Part shown: positions 39,974 to 43,646 of the stretch, in pieces | Layout of the letters: the number at the start of each line of letters is the position of its first letter | Numbering within the stretch: position 1 is the stretch's first letter | NCBI GenBank assembly: GCA_903862465.1 | Contig: CAIOYH010000049.1 | Location: forward strand, 1-43,646 | DNA: 43,646 nt | Reading direction: 5' to 3' | DNA from: an uncultured bacterium | GTDB taxonomy: Bacteria; Bacteroidota; Bacteroidia; Bacteroidales; CAIWKO01 | Translations under genes and position numbers: made by a program | Notes under the pieces: model-generated | What the model was told of the DNA's origin: nothing | What the model saw: only the letters and a program-made list of their open reading frames with translations | Databases searched by the model: none

Positions 39974-42121
39974 TTATTTTACAGTTTTCGTAGCAGCAGG
40001 TGAAATATCGCGACCCAATTTGTGCAGATACGCAATCATAGCAATAACTTGTGACGTGGGTTTCACATCCACTCCCGCAAGCTTCAGTTCAGCAACTATC
40101 TTATCGGCTTGCAGCGTATAATCTGCCACCGATTTGGTATCATAACCCGTTGGATAGGGCACGCCCAACATTTGCATCACACGTATCTTTTTCGGTATCT
40201 CCGTCAGGTCAACATCCTTGCTTATCAGCCATGGATAAGGAGGCATGATAGACTTGGGATTCATGGTTTGAGGATTCAGGAAGTGATTATATTCCCAAAT
40301 GGCGGTCTTGTAGGTGGAACTTCCTATATATCCCGCTCGTGCCAAATCGGGACCACTGCGACGCGAACCCCATTGGAACGGATGGTCGTAAACAAACTCA
40401 CCCACCTTGGAATATTCTCCATAACGGTCTGTTTCATATCGCAAAGGTCTCACCTGTTGCGAATGGCAATTGTAGCATCCATTGCTGATATACACATCGC
40501 GACCTGCCAATTCCAAGGGAGAATACGGCGTTACGGTGGCTATTTTCGGTATATTCGATTCCACTTTCAGCATCGGGATAATCTCCACTATGCCGCCTAC
40601 TATCAAGGCAACAAACACCAGCAGAGAAAATCTTACTGCCTTACGTTCCATCCAACGATGAATGGTTTCTCCGGCAGCACTGCGTTTCTGTGTGTTCACC
40701 AAAGCGGGAGCTTCTGCCGCTTCACTGCGAACCAAACTTCCCATCTTTATCGTTTTAATCATATTGTAGAGGAACAGCAAGAAGCCCGTCAAAAACAAGG
40801 CACCACCCAAGATACGGATATGATACATGGGCAACAAACGCGCCGCTGTTTCTATGAAGTTTGGATAGGTCAGCAGTCCGTCGGCAGTATATTCTCTCAA
40901 CATCAACCATTGGGTGATGCCTGCCCAATATAACGGAATGGCAAACATCAATATCCCAAGTGTGGCTATCCAAAAATGCGTATTGGCAAGTTTCTCCGAA
41001 TAGAGTTTTGTTCTAAACAGTTTGGGAACCAACCAATATAACATCCCAAAAATCAAACCCGCGTTCCAGCCCATGCCCGCAATATGTGTATGGGCAATGG
41101 TCCAGTCGGTGAAGTGGCTAATCGCATTCACACTCTTGAGCGACATGATGGGTCCTTCGAACGTTGCCATACCATACGCCGTGAGCGCCACCACCATAAA
41201 CTTCAAAGACGCACTGTCGCGCACCTTGTCCCAAGCACCTCTCAGTGTCAGCAAACCATTCACCATACCGCCCCACGAAGGTGCGATGAGCATGATGGAA
41301 AAGGTTACGCCCAACGCCTGCACCCAATCGGGCAAAGCTTGGAACAACAGATGATGAGGTCCCGACCACATATAGATGAATATCAATGCCCAAAAATGCA
41401 CTATGGACAACTGATACGAATACACAGGTCTTTCGGAAGCTTTCGGCAGAAAATAATACATGATGCCCAACCAAGGCGTGGTGAGGAAAAAGGCGACCGC
41501 ATTGTGTCCATACCACCATTGCACCACAGCATCCTGAGCCCCTGCATATATCGGATAGCTTTGGATGAACGACACGGGAATTTCGATGGAGTTCACGATA
41601 TGCAACACCGCTACGCCGATAAACGTGGCTAAATACCACCACACCGACACATAAATATGTTTCACCCTGCGTTTCAAGATGGTGCCTATCATGTTCCACC
41701 CAAAGGTGACCCATATCAGCGCAATCATAATATCAATGGGCCATTCCAGCTCTGCATATTCTTTGCCTGTGGTGATGCCGCAAAACAAACTCAGCGCCGC
41801 ACACAGGATGATAAACTGCCATCCCCAAAAGTTGACGCGGCTCAAGATGTCGTTAAACATACGCGCCTTCAACACCCGCTGCATGGAATAATACACCCCT
41901 GCAAACATCGCATTGCCTATAAAAGCAAAGATAATGGCATTGGTATGTATCGGTCTCACCCTGCCAAAGGCAGTAAACTCCAGTCCCAGATTAAAAAAAG
42001 GTATTGACATTTGCAGGGCAATCAGCAGCCCTACCACCAAGGCTACAGCACCCCAGATGAGCGTTGCCCAGATAAAATTTCTGACAATAGCATTGTCGTA
42101 ATTGAATTGTTGGTTCTCCAT
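39974..42121 (-). CDS. ccoNO: Fused cbb3 oxidase subunits I and II (CcoNO)
   Basis: This 715-residue protein joins CcoN and CcoO. Part N (to about 480) has the heme-copper oxidase ligands: IHTNAIIF (His59), WWYGHNAVAFF, MWSGPHHLLF with the CuB His pair, and IAHTHIAGMGWN with the heme b/b3 histidines. Part O (from about 500) starts with a membrane segment (FSLLVFVALIVGGIVEIIPM) and holds one heme c site, YNCHSQQVRPLR. Fusion of N and O is typical of Bacteroidota. The complex reduces oxygen with high affinity, and with CcoP forms the core. It lies 11 nt after ccoS. Confidence 0.96.
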   Translation of the reverse strand: MENQQFNYDNAIVRNFIWATLIWGAVALVVGLLIALQMSIPFFNLGLEFTAFGRVRPIHTNAIIFAFIGNAMFAGVYYSMQRVLKARMFNDILSRVNFWGWQFIILCAALSLFCGITTGKEYAELEWPIDIMIALIWVTFGWNMIGTILKRRVKHIYVSVWWYLATFIGVAVLHIVNSIEIPVSFIQSYPIYAGAQDAVVQWWYGHNAVAFFLTTPWLGIMYYFLPKASERPVYSYQLSIVHFWALIFIYMWSGPHHLLFQALPDWVQALGVTFSIMLIAPSWGGMVNGLLTLRGAWDKVRDSASLKFMVVALTAYGMATFEGPIMSLKSVNAISHFTDWTIAHTHIAGMGWNAGLIFGMLYWLVPKLFRTKLYSEKLANTHFWIATLGILMFAIPLYWAGITQWLMLREYTADGLLTYPNFIETAARLLPMYHIRILGGALFLTGFLLFLYNMIKTIKMGSLVRSEAAEAPALVNTQKRSAAGETIHRWMERKAVRFSLLVFVALIVGGIVEIIPMLKVESNIPKIATVTPYSPLELAGRDVYISNGCYNCHSQQVRPLRYETDRYGEYSKVGEFVYDHPFQWGSRRSGPDLARAGYIGSSTYKTAIWEYNHFLNPQTMNPKSIMPPYPWLISKDVDLTEIPKKIRVMQMLGVPYPTGYDTKSVADYTLQADKIVAELKLAGVDVKPTSQVIAMIAYLHKLGRDISPAATKTVK

Positions 42122-42132
42122 GCGTTTTCAAA

Positions 42133-42321
42133 TTAAGTTTGTTGTTTTTCTTGAGCCACTTCCGTTTCCTGTTCTTTTTCCGCTTCATCCTCAAAAAGAA
42201 TCCTGACCGAGGGCGTATAATTGTCGTCATATTGTCCCGAGCGTACACTCCACACAAACAGCCACAAAAATATCAATGCGGCAAACAAACTCACTCCGAT
42301 TAGCAGGTATAGAATATTCAT
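42133..42321 (-). CDS. ccoS: cbb3 oxidase maturation protein CcoS
   Basis: This 62-residue protein has one membrane segment (MNILYLLIGVSLFAALIFLW) and a short acidic tail with the family's YDDNYTPSVRILFEDE. CcoS is needed for heme and copper insertion into CcoN. It is the first gene of the cco operon, 16 nt downstream of a near-consensus promoter. Confidence 0.9.
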   Translation of the reverse strand: MNILYLLIGVSLFAALIFLWLFVWSVRSGQYDDNYTPSVRILFEDEAEKEQETEVAQEKQQT

Positions 42322-42337
42322 CTTTTAAAAAACACAG

Positions 42338-42367
42338 CAAAAATACAAAACTTTTTTATACACCAAA
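42338..42367 (-). promoter_or_regulatory. Promoter of the cco operon (TTTG - 18 bp - TATTTTTG)
   Basis: On the minus strand the -33 TTTG (42364-42367) and the -7 TATTTTTG (42338-42345) are separated by 18 bp. No clear FNR box (TTGAT-N4-ATCAA) is visible, so oxygen control is not shown by sequence. Confidence 0.65.
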
Positions 42368-42495
42368 CGATTTAGGTAAACAAATACCGAAATAAATTTA
42401 TTTCCTATGAATTTTTCATTCTCAATCCCTAATTTTTCATGTTTCATTTTTCATTCAAACCCGAAACTTGCTATTTGGAGCTTGCATCTTTCTTT

Positions 42496-42620
42496 GGGCG
42501 CATCCCCGACAAGAAATTGTCGGGGTCGGGCTTTCCATTCCAAGTCCTCGCGCCTGAAAAACGGCGCTGTGGGCTTTCCATTTCAATCCCTTGCGCGCGT
42601 GCCAACGGGCTGTCCCTTGG
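42496..42620 (+). repeat. REP-like element with two hairpins and a duplicated GGGCTTTCCATT
   Basis: GGGCGCAT precedes the stem CCCCGAC (42504-42510)/GTCGGGG (42519-42525). Then comes TCGGGCTTTCCATTCC, a second stem GCGCC (42550-42554)/GGCGC (42563-42567), and TGGGCTTTCCATTTCAATCC. It ends with TGCGCGCGTGCC. Constant words separated by variable stems are typical of REP-like elements. From memory, similar words occur in other Bacteroidota genomes, but I could not check. Confidence 0.65.
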
Positions 42621-42678
42621 ACTCTTAATCAATCTTACACCCTCACATTTTCCCCTTATGTCCTCATCTTTTATGATG

Positions 42679-42900
42679 ACATCGATGTTATCTTAAACGA
42701 CATCGATGTTAGCTTACCCGACATCGATGTTAGCTTAAACGACATCGATGTTAACTTAAACGACATCGATGTTAACTTAAACGACATCGATGTTAGCTTA
42801 CCTGACATCGATGTTAGCTTAAACGACATCGATGTTAATCGAACTAACATCGATGTTAATCGTGCTAACATCGATGTTAATCGTGCTAACATCGATGTTA
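42679..42900 (+). repeat. 21-bp array of 11 identical ACATCGATGT palindromes
   Basis: ACATCGATGTTA starts at 42679 and every 21 bp up to 42889, 11 copies without a single shift. ACATCGATGT is a perfect palindrome; in the last three to four copies it extends to TAACATCGATGTTA (14 bp). Linkers are of a few types (GCTTAAACG, GCTTACCCG, ATCGTGCTA). The frames through the array are open on both strands with a 7-residue period because 21 is divisible by 3. Confidence 0.95.
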
Positions 42901-42974
42901 GCTTAAAAAACCTGAATGCAAAATCGAAAATAAACGAATTCATCCATGTAACCTACGCTAGCTGACGCACAAAA

Positions 42975-43003
42975 AAAAACGATAGCTTGCGACTATCGTT
43001 TTT
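42975..43003. terminator. Bidirectional terminator-like hairpin
   Basis: AAAAACGATAG (42975-42985) pairs perfectly with CTATCGTTTTT (42993-43003) around the 7-nt loop CTTGCGA. The T tract on both strands allows termination in either direction, though no gene end is near. Confidence 0.75.
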
Positions 43004-43030
43004 ATTTAAGTGATTAGAAATCCGTTGTTA

Positions 43031-43102
43031 GAAGTGTGCAACTTCGAACTTTATAAATAGTAGTTTGTAACTACCTATTTAGCGATATCCTCTGCCTCAG
43101 TC
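43031..43102 (+). repeat. Array-associated dispersed repeat, copy 2
   Basis: GTGTGCAACTTCGAAC, TAGTTTGTAACTACCTATTT and CTGCCTCAGTC match the segment at 7513-7616 in the same order. This copy is about 130 bp after one 21-bp array and about 215 bp before another. Confidence 0.65.
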
Positions 43103-43317
43103 GCCTCTCCTATAGCGAAACGCCAACCCCTCAGTCGGAAACAAAGGCAGCACCATCAAAAGGTACTAATGCACATCGTCGGACGTTTAGTGCCGTAGTG
43201 GAGACAAATTACAACTTTGGCGATTGGATTTGGGTGGTTGTTCAATAAAAAAAACTATAAGAACTCATAATTAATACTATGTAATCAGTAATTTAGTAAG
43301 TATTTTCTCTCGAAAGT
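43103..43317. other. Intergenic stretch, nothing recognised
   Basis: No gene, terminator or promoter was recognised here. The right end is AT-rich and leads into the last array. Confidence 0.5.
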
Positions 43318-43646
43318 TAATTGCCGCAAGCAAAATACTAATTGCCGCAAGCAACAGACTAATTGCCGCAAGCAACAGGTTAATTACCGCAAGCAACAGG
43401 TTAATTGCCGCAAGCAACAAGTTAATTACCGCAAGCAACAGGTTAATTGCCGCAAGCAAAATACTAATTGCCGCAAGCAACAGACTAATTGCCGCAAGCA
43501 ACAAGTTAATTACCGCAAGCAACAAGTTAATTACCGCAAGCAACAGGTTAATTGCCGCAAGCAACAAGTTAATTACCGCAAGCAACAAGTTAATTACCGC
43601 AAGCAACAGGTTAATTACCGCAAGCAACAAGTTAATTACCGCAAGC
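43318..43646 (+). repeat. 21-bp array, 16 units, running off the window
   Basis: Units beginning TAATTGCCGCAAGCAA or TAATTACCGCAAGCAA start at 43318 and every 21 bp to 43633. Each has a constant CCGCAAGCAA core and one of four 3' ends (AATAC, CAGAC, CAGGT, CAAGT). The pair AATAC-CAGAC at units 1-2 recurs at units 7-8, which shows a higher-order 126-bp (six-unit) duplication. The translated frames give 7-residue repeats of low complexity and are not a credible gene. The full length is unknown because the window ends inside it. Confidence 0.95.

Noticed and set aside
42346-42500. FNR/CRP-type binding site upstream of ccoS
   Set aside because: No TTGAT-N4-ATCAA or TGTGA-N6-TCACA pattern was found.
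42591-42965. Open frames on both strands through the ACATCGATGT array (7-residue repeats)
   Set aside because: The frames are open because 21 is divisible by 3 and the unit has no stop. No signal peptide, ribosome binding site or non-repeat domain supports a gene.
43277-43630. 117-codon minus-strand frame with LLAVIN repeats
   Set aside because: It is a pure translation of the 21-bp array with no sign of selection for protein. It could be part of a longer gene beyond the window, but nothing supports that.

Overview
The window looks like chromosomal DNA of an aerobic or microaerobic Bacteroidota bacterium, probably of the Chitinophagales/Sphingobacteriia type. The main reasons are the many TAnnTTTG-type -7 promoter boxes, the fused ccoNO cytochrome oxidase gene in a Bacteroidota-style cco cluster, a GH3-family gene, a membrane pyrophosphatase, a BFN-UVR nuclease and many secreted proteins with Bacteroidota-style leaders. 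No rRNA, tRNA, CRISPR array, intact insertion sequence or prophage was recognised.

Layout. 1-1.6 kb: an AbiEii-like nucleotidyltransferase toxin module flanked on both sides by copies of one short direct repeat. 2-7 kb: secreted and envelope proteins of mostly unknown role (an FN3-like secreted protein, two tandem membrane-anchored coiled-coil paralogues, an HMA-like periplasmic protein, an OmpA-family lipoprotein-like protein). 7-18 kb: housekeeping genes (atypical SDR, outer-membrane barrel, H+-pyrophosphatase, BFN nuclease, nucleoside MFS transporter, variant GAPDH, QueA, a 319-residue unknown protein). 18.4-21 kb: an accessory patch with a hairpin array, an orphan antitoxin-like gene, a HEPN/MNT pair and a PIN toxin with a tiny overlapping downstream gene. 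21-28 kb: a porin-like protein and an operon of hydrolase, membrane protein, cutC and a transglutaminase-like protein. 28-33.7 kb: pssA-purS, a DUF6150-like repeat protein, a propeller-GH3 pair, purN and a second 319-residue unknown protein. 34-42.3 kb: a complete cbb3 cytochrome oxidase operon running ccoS-ccoNO-ccoQ-ccoP-ccoG-ccoH-safE-ccoI on the minus strand. 42.3-43.6 kb: gene-free, filled with repeats.

The most unusual content is between the genes. Five tandem arrays (starting at 1996, 7201, 33919, 42679 and 43318) have unrelated sequences but exact unit lengths of 21 or 42 bp, which is 2 or 4 turns of the DNA helix. A further family of GTCATT/AATGAC motifs recurs every 10-11 bp directly at the stop codons of three minus-strand genes. 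A separate array at 18425 has exact 43-bp units, each able to form a hairpin. A 111-bp imperfect palindrome occurs twice, and several short intergenic words recur in a constant order after gene ends. These structured intergenic elements are the best candidates for something undescribed. All function statements come from reading motifs by eye; no database search was possible.
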